Origin: Zeugodacus cucurbitae
Lineage: Eukaryota; Arthropoda; Insecta; Diptera; Tephritidae
Assembly (NCBI RefSeq): GCF_028554725.1
Contig: NC_071670.1
Coordinates: forward strand, 26,902,001 to 26,966,000
Direction of reading: 5' to 3'
Length of the DNA stretch: 64,000 nucleotides
The notes below the pieces were generated by a model. The model had not been told where the DNA came from. It saw only the letters and a program-made list of their open reading frames with translations, and ran no database searches. The position numbers and the translations under genes were made by a program. This document shows, in pieces, positions 12,031-24,149 of this stretch (its first letter is position 1; each line of letters opens with the position of its first letter).

Positions 12031-12891
12031 CAGTCGCTTTCCGAAATAACAAACGCATTAATTGTCAGACCTGTTCGTTACATCGGATTTTTTGTTAATT
12101 CGAGTACTCACTTAGAGGAATGTTTTTCAATAAAATGAGTTAAATATCCGTTAATTGCAGTTTAAATTGATTTATTAATTATTTGTTAAAAAATGAAAAA
12201 CCATAACAAAACAACTCAAATCAGCTAAATTCTTCCAAAATGGACCAGTTCTGACACTTACAGCCGGTTTCTCGAAACAAATTTAAGTGAAAAATAATTA
12301 ATTTCAGTTTCACTATTCCACTTAATTTTTATTTAAATGGTCACGCTTTGCCATTTAAATAATAATTTAAATACTGTCATATGTAACCATGGTTACGCTT
12401 TTCTATCAGCTGAATTCCCATTTGTTTACCATTTTGACGAAGAAATACAATTTATTTGTTTACATAAATCAGATGTTTTTCTTACTAACTTCCCTGCCTT
12501 TTAATTTTTTGGACGCCAAATGTCAATAATGGTGAAACGCAGGAAACTTAAGTGCAAAGTTAAATAAAAATTAATTTTAAATTAAAAAACTTCGTGAAAC
12601 CGGCTGTTATACTTCTATTTGGTGCTGATCAATAATTTTAAGTTATTTATAAAATTCGAATTTTTTCAATTTGAACATTTCTTTTGAATTTTTTCAAGTT
12701 ATATTTTTAATTCTGGTTCGATGTTATTTGATTTTTTCTATTTCTTCAAATGTCTTCCTCATGTTGTTCGTTAAACCGAGTACTTACAAATCACCGATGT
12801 TCGTTATTTAAGGTACTCAATGTATCAAATTTGGTTGTCGTTATAAGCGGTTTTCGTTAAAACGAATATTTGTTATTTCGGAAAACTACTG
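12031..12891. mobile_element. 861-bp TA-flanked TIR element (pogo/Tc1 type), non-autonomous
   Basis: The left end is CAGTCGCTTTCCGAAATAAC and the right end, in reverse complement, is CAGTAGTTTTCCGAAATAAC. TA stands on both sides (12029-12030, 12892-12893). No transposase is visible. It carries a nested 347-bp MITE at 12261-12607. A second copy of its left part lies in reverse orientation at about 59085-59820. Confidence 0.75.
12261..12607. mobile_element. 347-bp TTA-flanked MITE nested in the TA-flanked element
   Basis: Inverted ends: CAGCCGGTTTCTCGAA on the left and TTCGTGAAACCGGCTG on the right. TTA is duplicated at 12258-12260 and 12608-12610. The three-base duplication suggests PIF/Harbinger. 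There is no coding sequence. The GCCGGTTTC terminus resembles the GCCCGGTTTC terminus of the MITE at 60248. Confidence 0.75.
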
Positions 12892-12893
12892 TA

Positions 12894-13911
12894 TTTACTT
12901 ATAGTAGTATGTATATCTTCATACACATCTACAAACATTAATAATTTAAAATAGACTGGCTTGAACCCTGTACCGGGTGGTGAGTTATTTGCCACTTACA
13001 TATACTCATTGCAAAATAAATTTGACGTCGGTGCCTGTCCTTTTTTGCCACAAAAGAAGGAGGGAAGGTGTGTAAAATGCCGGATAAAACTCATGGACAA
13101 TGCTGGATAGTATTGGTAAATTTCTCATTGGTAATTAAAAGTTTTCGCTACTTTTGGTAAATTGACTCCGGTGTGTCGTTGCGACATAAAGGCTTTGTAC
13201 TCCACTGTGTTGAGTTTGACTAAAAACAAAAGAAACTCGATCGGCGATGCTTAATTGGTAGATAGGCGTTTGTCGTCAATTCGGTAGTATGGCACGCATT
13301 TTATAAGACACTTGCCACTGAGATTTCAGCTACAGAATCCAATGATTACTTGTTCTCATGTTCCTATTTAAAATCATTGGATTGATTAGAACAAAATCTT
13401 AATTCTGAATACCAGAAAACGGTGACCGTCATTTCGATTTTTCCGTGATCTAGTGAATTCATCTTTTATGGACGATCACGAAATGACGCACAAACTCTTT
13501 CGGAATCCGGTTTCTTATACTGATTATTTGATGCAGGATATGACTCCAAGTGGTCTCTATACCTCCTGTCTCAGCCATCTCACAAATTTTCAATATCAAC
13601 GTAATTCTCCGTGTTGTCGATATTCGGGGCACCAGACCATGTCTCATCAAAAAATTTCACGCAACCACGATTAGCCAAAAATCAAAAAATCGATATCAAA
13701 ATATTTTGACAAAATGTAAACTAAATGTATCTCTAAAATTACCAAAAATTTATATAGTAAAACAGTTTTATCAGGAAATATAATGGGACTTTCTAAAAAT
13801 AGAGTCGAAGACGTGAGTAAATTTTTATTTCCACAGTGCAGCGAATACTTCTCAACTAAAGGGGAAATTTAAAGTGGTCTGTCGAATATTTTCTTTCCTG
13901 AATTTGAATGA
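12894..13911. other. intergenic DNA, no firm gene
   Basis: Holds no recognised termini. Overlapping open frames on both strands at 13450-13780 could be a mariner remnant, but the similarity is too weak to call. Confidence 0.35.
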
Positions 13912-15117
13912 TTTTTATACTCTCGCAACAAAAACTGCTAAAGAGAGTATTATAGTTTTGTTCACATAACTGTTGTTTGTAACACCCAAAACTAAACGAG
14001 TTAGATATAGGGTTATATATACCAAAGTGATCAGGGTGAAGAGTGGAGTTCAAATCCGAATGTCTGTCTCTCCGTCCGTTCGTCCGTCTGTGCAAGCTGT
14101 AACTCGAGTAAAAATTAAGATATCTTGATGAAACTTGGCACACTTATTTCTTGGCACCATAGGAAGGTTGCTTTCGAAAATGAGCAAAATCGGACCACTG
14201 CCACGCCCACAAAATGGCGAAAACCGAAAACACATAAAGTGCCATAACTAAGCCATAAATAAAGCTATGGAAATAAAATTTGGTATGTAGGATCGCACTA
14301 TGAAGGGGCATATTTGGATGTAATTTTTTTGGGAAAGTGGGCGTGGTCCGGCCCCCAAATCGGTTTTTGGTATATATCTCGCAAACTAATAGAGCTATAT
14401 AAACCAAACTTTCTGCAGTCGTTTTTTCAGCAATTTCCTTATACAGTCCAAAAATGACAGAAATCGGATAATAACCACGCCCCCCTCCCATACAAAGGTT
14501 AGGTTGAAAATTACTAAAAGTGGGTTAACTTACTAACCATAAACGTCAGAAACACTAAATTTCACATAAGAAATGGCAGATGGAAGCTACACTCAGATTT
14601 TTTTACAAAATGGAAAATGGGCGTGGCGTCGCCCACTTATGGGTCAAAAACCATATCTCAGGAACTACTCGACCAATTTCAATGAAACTTGGTTTGTAAT
14701 AGTTTCCCAATAATATTTTGTAAAAATAGGCCAAATCACTTCACAACCGCGCCTACTTCCTATATACCAGAACTGTGAAGACTATCTGAATCGCTTACTT
14801 TACAATATATAAAGTAAGCACTAGTGAAGATATCGGTGCAGAACTTTGCACAAATACTACGTTTATAGTGTAGCAGCCCCATTCTAAAAATCGCCGAAAT
14901 CGGACCATAGGTTTTTAGGGCCTCATATATCGAGCACGAGGGCCTCGGTGCTTCTAACCTAATATTATGGTTTCCAACTTTCAATGGACTGTATGCACTA
15001 TATATGACGAATATGTGGGTCAAATTGTGTATTATTAATATTAATAAAGTTAAATAAATAAATTGCGAGAGTATAAAATGTTCGGTTACACCCGAACTTA
15101 GCCCTTCCTTACTTGTT
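13912..15117 (+). repeat. HINE-family copy, full length (about 1.2 kb)
   Basis: The 5' end is TTTTTATACTCTCGCAAC with its fold-back partner GAGAGTAT. The body has a (GTCC)n-like tract, CCACTGCCACGCCC and GGGCGTGGCGTCGCCCAC blocks. The 3' end is GCGAGAGTATAAAATGTT, then the hairpin GTTCGG-TTACAC-CCGAAC, then TTAGCCCTTCCTTACTTGTT. The 5' CTCTCGCAA and 3' TTGCGAGAG are inverted subterminal repeats. There is no target-site duplication; T-rich bases stand on both sides. This layout matches Helentron-associated elements such as DINE-1. It carries no conserved gene. Confidence 0.88.
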
Positions 15118-15192
15118 TTTAAATGTATATTTAAGTGAAAGGTATATACATATTTTAAGTTCAAATATTACTAAAAGCTAATTTGTGTTGTA

Positions 15193-16424
15193 TTTTTATA
15201 CTCTCGCAACAAAGTTGCTACGAGAGTATTATAGTTTTGTCCACATAACGGTTGGTTGTAAGTCCTAAAACTAAACGAGTTAGATATAGGGTTATATATA
15301 TCAAAATGATCTGGGTGACGAGAAAAGTTCAAATCCGGATGTCTGTCTGTCCGTCCGTCCGTCTGTCCGTCCGTCGGTGCAAGCTATAACTTGAGTAAAA
15401 ATTGAGATATCTTAATGAAACTAGGAACACGTGTTCCTTGGCACCATAAGAAGGTTAAGTTCGATGGGCGTAAGTTAATGGGCGTAATCGGACCACTGCC
15501 ACGCCCACAAAATGGCGAAAACCGAAAACACTTAAAGTGCTATAACTAAGCTATAAATTAAGCTATGGAAGTAAAATTTGGTATGAAGGATCGCACTAGG
15601 AAGGGGCATATGTGGATGTAATTTTTTTGGGGAAGTGGGCGTGGCCCCTCCCCCTACTAAGTTTTTTGTACATATATCGCAAACCATTAGAGCTATATAA
15701 ACCAAACTTTCTGCAGTCATTTTTTTTAGCCATTTCCTAATACAGTCTAAAATTGAAAGAAATCGGATAATAACCACGCCCACATCTCATACAAAAGTTA
15801 GGTTGAAAATTACTAAAAGTAGGTTAACTCACTAACGAAAAACGTGAGAAACACTAAATTTAACATAAGAAATGGCAGATGGAAGCTGCACTCAGATCTT
15901 TTTACAAAATGGAAAATGGGCGTGGCGTCGCCCACTTATGGGTCAAAAACCATATCTCAAGAACTACTCGACCGATTTTTATGAAACTTGGTTTGTAATA
16001 GTATCCTTACATCTCAATGATATGTTGTGAAAATAGGCCAAATCGCTTCACAACTACGCCTACTTCCTATATACCAGAACTTTGAAGTGGATCTGAATCG
16101 TTTAAATTACAATATATAAAGTAAGCACTAGTGAAGATATCGATGCAGAACTTTGTACAAATACTACGTTTATAGTGTGGCAGCCCCATTCTAAAAATCA
16201 CCAAAATCGGACCATAGATTGTCAAGGCCCCATATATCGAACATGAGGGCCTCGGTACTTCTAACCTAATATTAGGGTTTCCAACTTTCAATGGACTTTA
16301 TGCAATATATAGACGAATATGTGGGTCAAATTGTGTATTATATAATATTAATAAAGTCAAATAAATAAATTGCGAGAGTATAAAATGTTCGGTTACATCC
16401 GAACTTAGCCCTTCCTTACTTGTT
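15193..16424 (+). repeat. HINE-family copy, full length
   Basis: Same architecture as the copy at 13912 and in the same orientation, 75 bp downstream of it. The 5' stem is perfect (ATACTCTCG...CGAGAGTAT with GCAAC/GTTGC inside). The 3' hairpin is GTTCGG-TTACAT-CCGAAC followed by the CTTACTTGTT tail. Sequence differences from its neighbour show they are not a simple recent tandem duplication. Confidence 0.88.
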
Positions 16425-16539
16425 TTAATTAGTGTTATTATTTACTTTGTTCTTTGGATATTTTGTACGCGTCTTTATTATACTTAGTTAATGTTTTAGT
16501 TGTGTAGCCCCCTCACCCCCTTTGACTTTTTGCTCAATG

Positions 16540-17495
16540 TATGGGTGTCTTAAGTTAATATAAAAGTTAAAGTTTGCTGCAGAAATTTGCAGATATATGC
16601 ATAATCTATGTTATGAAAACAAAATTCGGTACAAAGGAACGAATACATTTTTTTTGGGAAAGTGGGCGTGGCTCATACTTTAAATCAACCAAATTTTCTG
16701 AAGTCATCTCCTTTTAACTCGGACTTGATTGTACAGCATGAAAATGGAGGAAATTATGTGCTTTAATTCAGTAAGGAAAAATACCATAAACACTAAATTT
16801 TATCGGAAAAGCTGCATTAAACTTGGCATAAAATATGGAACTACTTGACCAATTCCAACGAAATTCGGTTCATAATTTTTTTTGCCTCCCAATACCACAG
16901 TTTAAAATTCGGTTTACAACATTTACACCACAATTTTGAAGTCCACCCGATACAAATACTACATTTAGAAAGTGGCATCGCTGATGTAAAAATCGCCGTA
17001 ATCGGACTATAACCTTTCAATGCCCCTGATATCGAATATGAAGAACTCAGTGCCTTATGGTAATTTTTTACCGAAAATATCGGTAAATCTCTCAGATATC
17101 TCAATTTAATTCAGAGGAAATCGGTTTCTTCTAATAGTGTGTCTCTGTACCAGAAATGGTTAAAATCATAACTTCATAACGTCATAAATTCCCTTAGTTC
17201 TCATTTAGCTAATTGTAGGATTTTGAAAAATACGATGGGCTTAATAGCTCATAAATCGGTTAATATGTTAAATATCTTAGCCAAGTTAAGTATGTATGTT
17301 GGTGATGAAAATGAGTGAAATCGGTTCAGGAATTACCTCGGCCTATATTCTATATATGATGATTTTCATTTTTCTATTGGACTTTATGCCGAATGTATGG
17401 GTCAAATTGTAGGTAATCTAAGTAAAAATTTAGCAATAAATTGCGAGAGTATAAAATGTTCGGTTGCACCCGAACTTATACTTTCCTTACTTGTT
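16540..17495 (+). repeat. divergent HINE-family copy, 5' truncated
   Basis: The body aligns only loosely with the two upstream copies, but the end is clear: GCGAGAGTATAAAATGTT, hairpin GTTCGG-TTGCAC-CCGAAC and CTTTCCTTACTTGTT. The 5' hairpin is missing. It belongs to a subfamily with a different 3' half, shared with the copies ending at 33626 and starting at 10299. Confidence 0.75.
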
Positions 17496-18730
17496 TTATA
17501 ATATATTTAAAATATTTATCTAGATTTTTGGTGAAAATTTCATAACAATATCTCAACGGGAAGTATTTACGGCTGTGGCTTTATACAAGCAGAACCATTG
17601 TACAATGAAGACTTTGTGGCAAACAATTTGCCAGCTTCCGATATTATCTTGACAGCATCAGGATAAAATTGTTTGTAAAGAGTGTTAAGTTTTAAAGTTG
17701 ACTACAAATTGTGGGGAGTAATAATGCTAAATCGTAAATTATTGCAAATTGATAGCAACAACAACTACTATATCTGTCTTCGCGAATATTTCTGTTTTGT
17801 GTATTTTATTCTTTAGAGTGAACGGACGAATATTTTTAAAATGAAAATCAAATTTATGGATTCTGTTCATTGCTGTTATTCTTGCCACTTTGTCACTTGT
17901 GTATTTGTAAATTTCGAAGTGGAAAATGTTTTGGAAAATAAAAATATTATTAATGAATATATATATAACTATCGGTTTATTTTTAATTGTCTCTTCTAAC
18001 TATGGCTTAACAGGTAGGGTGTGTGACACTCTCCACTCATATAAGGGTTGTGTTCAAAATTATTAAAACTTAACTAAAATTATAACTGCCTAAAGGAAAC
18101 TCGCCAAAAGATTTAAATTTAGCAGGATATGTCAAACAGAAGATAATAATCGGTTTAAAAATTTGACAATTAGATGTGAACCTAAGACAATTAAAAGACA
18201 ATTGGTGCGCGACTTTATCCAAACTTCTTATGCTAAAGATTGAAAATGTGTAAAATCTTACTACAACCACTCCTATTTCGCATATAACACAATATTAAAT
18301 TCCATCAGATCCTTTTGCTTTCCAACTGTTATGTCAAGCATCAAGGGCCTATTGCTAAATGTAACGGAACACGAGTTTGATATTTTAAAAGGGTATAATT
18401 TTTTGTTGGCAATGAGATCTGGAACTAAAAATAAATAAAGTCGGCTCAATACATACGTACATACATATATTACATACATACATAAACAGTGTATCACAAA
18501 AATAAGTATGCAGAGCGTTTATCTCTTTTCGTTTGAGAAAAAAGTGACTTAAACCTAATAATAATACCAACTTTTTATGTTTATCAATTAATTCACATTT
18601 TAATTAAAAACAATAGCAAAAAACTTAACTTAAATCAATAATTTTTCAAATTAGAGATAAAAAATATTAAAATTTCCTAAAATTACGTCACTAAAGTATG
18701 TATGCATTAAGAACAAAAAAGTTCAACCAG
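17496..18730. other. AT-rich DNA without recognised features
   Basis: Only short, low-complexity open frames and TACATACATA microsatellite patches (about 18455-18490). No terminal repeats or coding similarity were seen. Confidence 0.4.
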
Positions 18731-18813
18731 TTTTTATACCCTGAACAGGGTATATTAAGTTTGTCACGAAGTTTGTAACACCCAGAAGGAACCGTCGGAG
18801 GCCCTATAAAGTA

Positions 18814-19891
18814 CAGTAGAATCCGTTTATTATGACATCGAAAGGAATTGACAATCACGTCATAATAAGCGGACGTCATACAAAGCGTTTTGTGAAATGA
18901 AAAACTTTTTTATGTAAATATGTATGTACTTAAGTACTTTAATACAGAAACATAGTAATTAAATATGTATACATACATATTAAATCAAAATCAAAATTGT
19001 ACGTAATCAGTACATTATAACACATACAAGTGTATTTTTTACTATAAGTAATCTGTAATTTTTGTCTGCTTTTGTTGTTTTTCATTTTATTGTAAAAACA
19101 GTCTCTAATACTATTGTGTATAGAAGACATAGTTATGTACAGAAGACATATCATTTTCAATATTGCTGTGAACAAATCGTGATAATAATTCTGCAGCTTT
19201 TAATGCCTCTTCTGCGGTAGGTAATGGTTCTTCCTCGACTTCCTCTTCCCCATCACTTTCGAGTTGTTTCTTAGCACTAATGTTCTGTACGATATTTTCA
19301 TCGTTGGGTTCTTTGGATGTGAGGAGAGCGCTATCGACGTCAACATAATCTTCCCACATTTCCGGTGCTGCCAAAGAATCTGAATTTAGGTTTCGCGACC
19401 ACAAAGATAAAAGAATGTCATCTTCTTCATCGAATTCATGTTCTGATATTTGAATAGGTAAACCGTCGTGGCTTTCAATGAATTCTGGTTCTTGTTTTTA
19501 AAAATCATTGAGATTGTCGAATGACCCACGCCAAATTCCTTTGCGAGACATGAGTTAGATTCTCCATTTTCTAATCTGCATATTACTGCACCCTTCTCCT
19601 CAATTGCAAATGCTTTAAGTCGTTGTGATGACATTTTTTCACAGTAACAAACAAAAAACAATGCGTGACGAGCCAACGAGAAAACGAGCCACGTGCCGAA
19701 CGGTCAGTCATTCTATCCGGACATAATTTATTAAAAATGGGTCATATTAAGCGACATGTCACTGTAAGCGAAGTCATCATATCCGACTTTTTTATAAAGA
19801 ATTTTATATGAAAACCAAACTTCGTAGTGTAATTACGTCATAGTAACCAGTTGGTCAATATAGGCGGCGTCATAATAAACGGATTCTACTG
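18814..19891 (-). mobile_element. internally deleted Tigger/pogo-type DNA transposon
   Basis: The termini are inverted and near perfect, starting CAGTAGAATCCGTTTATTAT. TA is duplicated at 18812-18813 and 19892-19893, within the DINE-like element. At 1,078 bp it is about half the length expected for an autonomous pogo-like element. It keeps the two ends of a transposase gene on the minus strand. Confidence 0.88.
19111..19634 (-). pseudogene. Tigger/pogo transposase, DDE core deleted
   Basis: From the ATG at 19634-19632 the protein begins MSSQRLKAFAIEEKGAVICR and continues with LAKEFGVGHSTISMI, a psq/CENP-B-type helix-turn-helix that binds terminal repeats in this family. After about 45 residues the frame changes. 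The remaining part (19111-19404) is an acidic C-terminus with EEALKAAELLSRFVHSN. The whole DDE catalytic domain is missing. The fragment encodes at most a DNA-binding head and a tail. Confidence 0.8.
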
Positions 19892-20070
19892 TATATATAT
19901 AAATGATCAGTATGTTGAACAGAATCGATTTAGCCATGTCCGTCTGTCTGTCTGTATATATACGAACTAGTCTTTCAGTTTTTAAGATATTGTTTGGAAA
20001 TTTTGCAGATGTTATTTTCTCTTCAAGAAGCTGCTCATTTGTCGGAACTGCCGATATCGGACCACTATAT

Positions 20071-21200
20071 CATATAGCTATCATACAAACTGAACGATCG
20101 GAATCAAGGGCTTGTATGGAAAACTTCCGCATTTTACTACATATCTTCACTCATTTGGTGTGAGTTATTGTTCATAGAAATAATTTAATCTCCGAAAAAA
20201 TTGTTCAGATCGGTTCACTATAGCATATAGCTGCCATACAAACTGAACGATCGGAATCAAGAGCTTGTATGTAAAACTTCCGCATTTTACTACATATCTT
20301 CACGAAATTTTGTGTGAATTATTGTTCATAGAAATAATTTAATCTCCGAAAAAATTGTTCAGGTCGGTTCACTATATCATATAGCTGCCATACAAATTGA
20401 ACGATCGGAATCAATGGCTTGTATGCATTTTACTACATATCTTCACGAAATTTAGTGTGAGTTATTGTTCATAGAAATAATTTAATTTCTGAAAAAATTG
20501 TTCAGATCGGTTCACTATATCATATAGCTGCCATACAAACTGAACGATCGGAATCAAGGGCTTGTATGCATTTTACTACATATCTTCACGAAATTTGGTG
20601 TGAGTTATTGTTTATAGAAATAATTTAATCTCCGAAAAAATTGTTCAGATTGGCTCACTATAGCATATAGCTGCCATACAAACTGAACGATCGGAATCAA
20701 GGGCTTGTATGGAAAACTTTCGCATTTTACTACATATCTTCACGAAATTTGGTGTGAGTTATTGTTCATAGAAATAATTTAATCTCCGAAAAAATTGTTC
20801 AGATCGCTCCACTATATCATATAGCTGCCATACAAACTGAACGATCGGAATCAATGGCTGGTATGGAAAACTTCCGCATTTTACTACATATCTTCACGAA
20901 ATTTGGTGTGAATTATTGTTCATAGAAATAATTTAATCTCCGAAAAAATTGTTCAGGTCGGTTCACTATATCATATAGCTGCCATACAAATTGAACGATC
21001 GGAATCAATGGCTTGTATGCATTTTACTACATATCTTCACGAAATTTGGTGTGAGTTATTGTTCATAGAAATAATTTAATCTCCGAAAAAATTGATCAGA
21101 TCGTTTCACTATAGCATATAGCTGCCATACAAACTGAACGATCGGAATCAATTGCTTGTATGCATTTTACTACATATCTTCACAAAATTTGGTGTGAGTT
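20071..21200 (+). repeat. eight-copy tandem array with four-monomer higher-order repeat
   Basis: Monomers start at the CATATAGCT motif at 20071, 20224, 20378, 20521, 20664, 20818, 20972 and 21115. Spacings are 153, 154, 143, 143, 154, 154 and 143 bp. The 11-bp difference is the presence or absence of GAAAACTTCCG after CTTGTATG. Copies 1-4 are long, long, short, short, and copies 5-8 repeat that order. Copies 2/3 and 6/7 share private variants (GTGAATTATTG, CAGGTCGGTTC, AAATTGAACG). The order points to duplication of a ~594-bp four-monomer block. Confidence 0.9.
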
Positions 21201-21436
21201 AAAATATCTATTTTCTTTATCAAATGACCTTAATGTTTCTAGCAAATAACCCGACTAAAAAGAATTAGTAAAATGTTTTCTTTTTTTTACTTACTTTTTC
21301 TTACGTCTTTAGATTTGCTTAAACACATAGTTACTAAAAGAAATGCACCTGTGAAGGATATACATATGTATGTATTAGCTTCGGTACAGCCGAAGTTAAC
21401 GTTTTTTCTTGTTGTTTTTTTAGTTTTCATGGACCG

Positions 21437-21665
21437 TTAATACTTTGTTGAACAGCTTTTGGAATTCTTAATTGCACTCAACCTGGCTGGCATGAACTTT
21501 ACCAGTTTTGGGGTCACTGAAGGTGTTATCTTTGCCCATTCTTCGATTAATGCAGCTTTCAAAGATTCTTTGCTGGTTATTTGGTGTCTTCTTATTTTTC
21601 TCTCTAAATAATTTGTGGCATTCGTGGCTCGATAGGGTTCATATCAGGAGATTACAGTTTGTCAA
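21437..21665 (-). pseudogene. Tc1-like transposase, C-terminal remnant
   Basis: Read on the minus strand, fragments SPDMNPIE, then EEWAKITPSVTPKLVKFMPA and a stop at 21439-21437, match the third catalytic block and the C-terminus of Tc1-family transposases. Stops and a frame change interrupt it. The upstream half is not present next to it. Confidence 0.65.
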
Positions 21666-21989
21666 GAAACAGTTTACGCATTAAAAATAAATAAACGTTT
21701 TCACTTTTCGCAGCAAAATTTATTACTTTGCACTTCGGTTCAAAAATGTTTTTGAATTATGTAGCGATGGTTACATACAGTATTTAAAGGGAATTGATGC
21801 AAAAAAGCTGGCCAAAAACTGCATAAAAGGCCCTAAATTATAAATAAGTAGACATGTACAGTGCCTAAAGTCTCGAAAACTTGACCAAATTCCAAAAATT
21901 TCAATCAAGAGTTCTAGGGAGAGTGCAACATACAGATTTCTCATGAAACGATGCGCCAAACATGCTACGACATGAACCTCTGTAGCTCT

Positions 21990-22600
21990 CTCTTACATCA
22001 TCGATGTTTCGAATCTAGAAACAACGATGCATCGATGTCACTTTCAACGATAACTTCACACTTTTTCTGGTATTAATCCGAAATCCTCTATTTGGAAACG
22101 CTTTGTCACACTGGAATTCATTTTGTTGTAAAATACGGAGAATTTTTTGGGGAATGTCCGCTTGGAAAATACTGCGTTAGAACGGAGATTCAAATTATAG
22201 ATTTGAGATGCTATGGCTAAAAGAAAATCTTTTTTTACTTTTTCATAAAATATGCAAAGAATGGTGCTGATACAACAGAATCTTCGGATGAGTGTGAAAC
22301 AGAATACTCGTTTGATATAACCATAATAAACATTTGCACACCAAAATGTGAAATGTAAGCTGTCAAATGTATCTATAATTGCAGGAACAGAAGGTTGAAG
22401 AGAAAATGTATCTCGGATCAAATGTTACTCCTATCCTATCCAATAGAGTTTGGGTTAACATGAATAGTGTGTTTCCGGAATTGTATAAACAGGCTTCTTA
22501 ATATTTACACATTTGGCCACGTCAGCCCCGAGTGAACGATTGTTTTTTAAACCCAGGGCAACTATCATGCGGAAAAAAATCGAAAAATATGAAATAGAAA
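21990..22600. pseudogene. hAT-type element remnants
   Basis: On the plus strand 22505-22580 reads THLATSAPSERLFFKPRATI, the hAT dimerisation motif. On the minus strand 22056-22200 encodes a segment with KRFQIEDFGLIPEKV that is also found in the hAT MITE at 60989-61616. Its ATCGATGTTTC-rich flank near 22000 resembles that MITE's end. Probably two pieces of hAT elements in opposite orientation. Confidence 0.6.
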
Positions 22601-22892
22601 TACATACATACGTACATATGTATGACTTCAATTACCAATTCAAGAGTTCGAGTTATGGAGAACTTCGAGATAAAAAAGTTTGTTATCATGTAATGTACAT
22701 ATGTATGTACATTTTTCGCCTGAATCTACAGTATGCATTTTTCTTCTATCAATATGAGTCTAATATGAAAATTGTACATTCCGATTCACTTGAATAGGTA
22801 CATATTATACATTAAGTTACGAGACTATATACATATCTTCATGAATAAAATTGTTATTTGTGGTACTTAATATTAGGTATTTTTAGTGAATA

Positions 22893-23954
22893 CAGTACTT
22901 TTCGCTTAATTGCGCATCAAAATTTGTACAAATTTTCGTTCAATTAACCGGGGAATCAATTAACAGATACTCGCTTAATTGAACAATTTGTTCAATTAAA
23001 AGAATCCCGTCAGTTTGTTCAATTACAGGAATCAATCTTATTTGGACCACCTGGTAAATTAAGGGTTTAGGGATTCAAAATTTGAAATTTTTTTGTCTTA
23101 TTAAATAGTACAATAATAAAATATTATCCAAAATCATGAAATATGTAGATACGATTAAAATTTCAAGAGATAGAAGGAAAATCCTACCATCAGACCACGT
23201 CAAAATGAATGTAAAACTTTAATCGGGTTTATCTCCAATTTTGAAGTCAGTGGACATGATTTCTTGAAAAGCTATGAAGCGATTCTGTTGAAAAATTTCC
23301 AAACGTCTTTATTACAACTACTTTTTTGAGTAAGTATATGGCGTAAATTTTACCACAAAAGTTAGCTTTTTTGTTCAAAATTTATCAAAAATTCTATTTG
23401 TAATATTTTCTTTTTTCCTTCGTTCATTAACAAGAAATATTTTTGGTTTGTTGATTTCATGGAGGATGAGGTACCAACGGCTGAGCTTTCGGAATTTGAA
23501 AATATTAATTTCACAATATGTATCTTTAATATGCTAAATAAAATATTAGGATGTACCTCCCTGGTAACCTAATATATGATTGTATACATTAACAAAAAAT
23601 TGTTAATATACTCATGTTTTCAACCACTGAAATTCACCTAACCCCTTAAAGGATAATGCATACATACATATGTATGTGCACTTACAGTTTTTCAAATATT
23701 TGAATATTTTTTATCCTTAAGATTAGTTTTTTTCAACAATATTATTTGGTGGAATTAACCGAGGAAATTTGAAAGGAAATTTATTTTTGATGACATATAT
23801 TTTGAACCAACTAAGCGGTAAAACCAATTAACCGAGTCCAATTATCGGAGATAATTTACGTGTGCTTTTATATGTTATATTTTATGTCCGATAACACCGT
23901 TCAATTATACGGGGAAACCAATTAACCATAGGGTCAATTAAACGAAAAGTACTG
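22893..23954. mobile_element. 1,062-bp pogo-like non-autonomous element
   Basis: Inverted termini CAGTACTTTTCGYTTAATTG with TA on both sides (22891-22892, 23955-23956). The TIR resembles Drosophila pogo. Inside, the CGTTCAATTAACCGGGGAA motif near each end is repeated in related forms. No transposase was found. Related pieces lie at 10703-11100 and, on the minus strand, at about 30045-31110. Confidence 0.8.
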
Positions 23955-24149
23955 TATGAGACGTGCAGATGCACTTTTTGAAGTCGAAAGACCAAATGTG
24001 AATCATTAGCGGATTAAGGCCTTTATGCACGAGTTATTGTTTCCAAAATTAAAAAAAGTCAAATGTCGCCTTTAATTTTTTACGGAATTTCGTCGGCTGA
24101 GGTTGATTGGTATGTCATTATGGAACAATTAAGCTACAGTTTCAAACAT

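Larger units (their letters stand above)
18731..21413 (+). mobile_element. DINE-1/INE-1-like element with central tandem repeats
   Basis: It begins TTTTTATACCCTGAACAGGG, a perfect 5' hairpin (ATACCCTG/CAGGGTAT), followed by a TAACACCCAGAAGGAACC block. After a nested transposon come GATTTAGCCATGTCCGTCTG and ACTAGTCTTTCAGTTTT. I recognise this order from Drosophila INE-1/DINE-1. It ends with the hairpin CTTCGG-TACAG-CCGAAG and a T-rich tail ending CTTGTT. The central part is a tandem array (20071-21200). DINE-1 elements are non-autonomous Helentrons, and versions with central ~150-bp tandem repeats are known from the Drosophila virilis group. Confidence 0.82.

Noticed and set aside
13450..13783. 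Possible mariner transposase remnant
   Set aside because: A loose resemblance of one minus-strand frame to the mariner N-terminal domain, but no catalytic block, terminus or target duplication could be found.
15532..16291. Recurring short open frames in the HINE copies (also at 14144, 36588, 53811 and elsewhere)
   Set aside because: Similar peptides recur only because the DNA repeats recur; frames break differently in each copy and no start or domain is conserved. The HINEs look non-coding.
20071..21200. Regular repeats resembling a CRISPR-like array
   Set aside because: Whole monomers of 143-154 bp repeat with no variable spacers, in a eukaryotic genome. It is a tandem satellite-like array.
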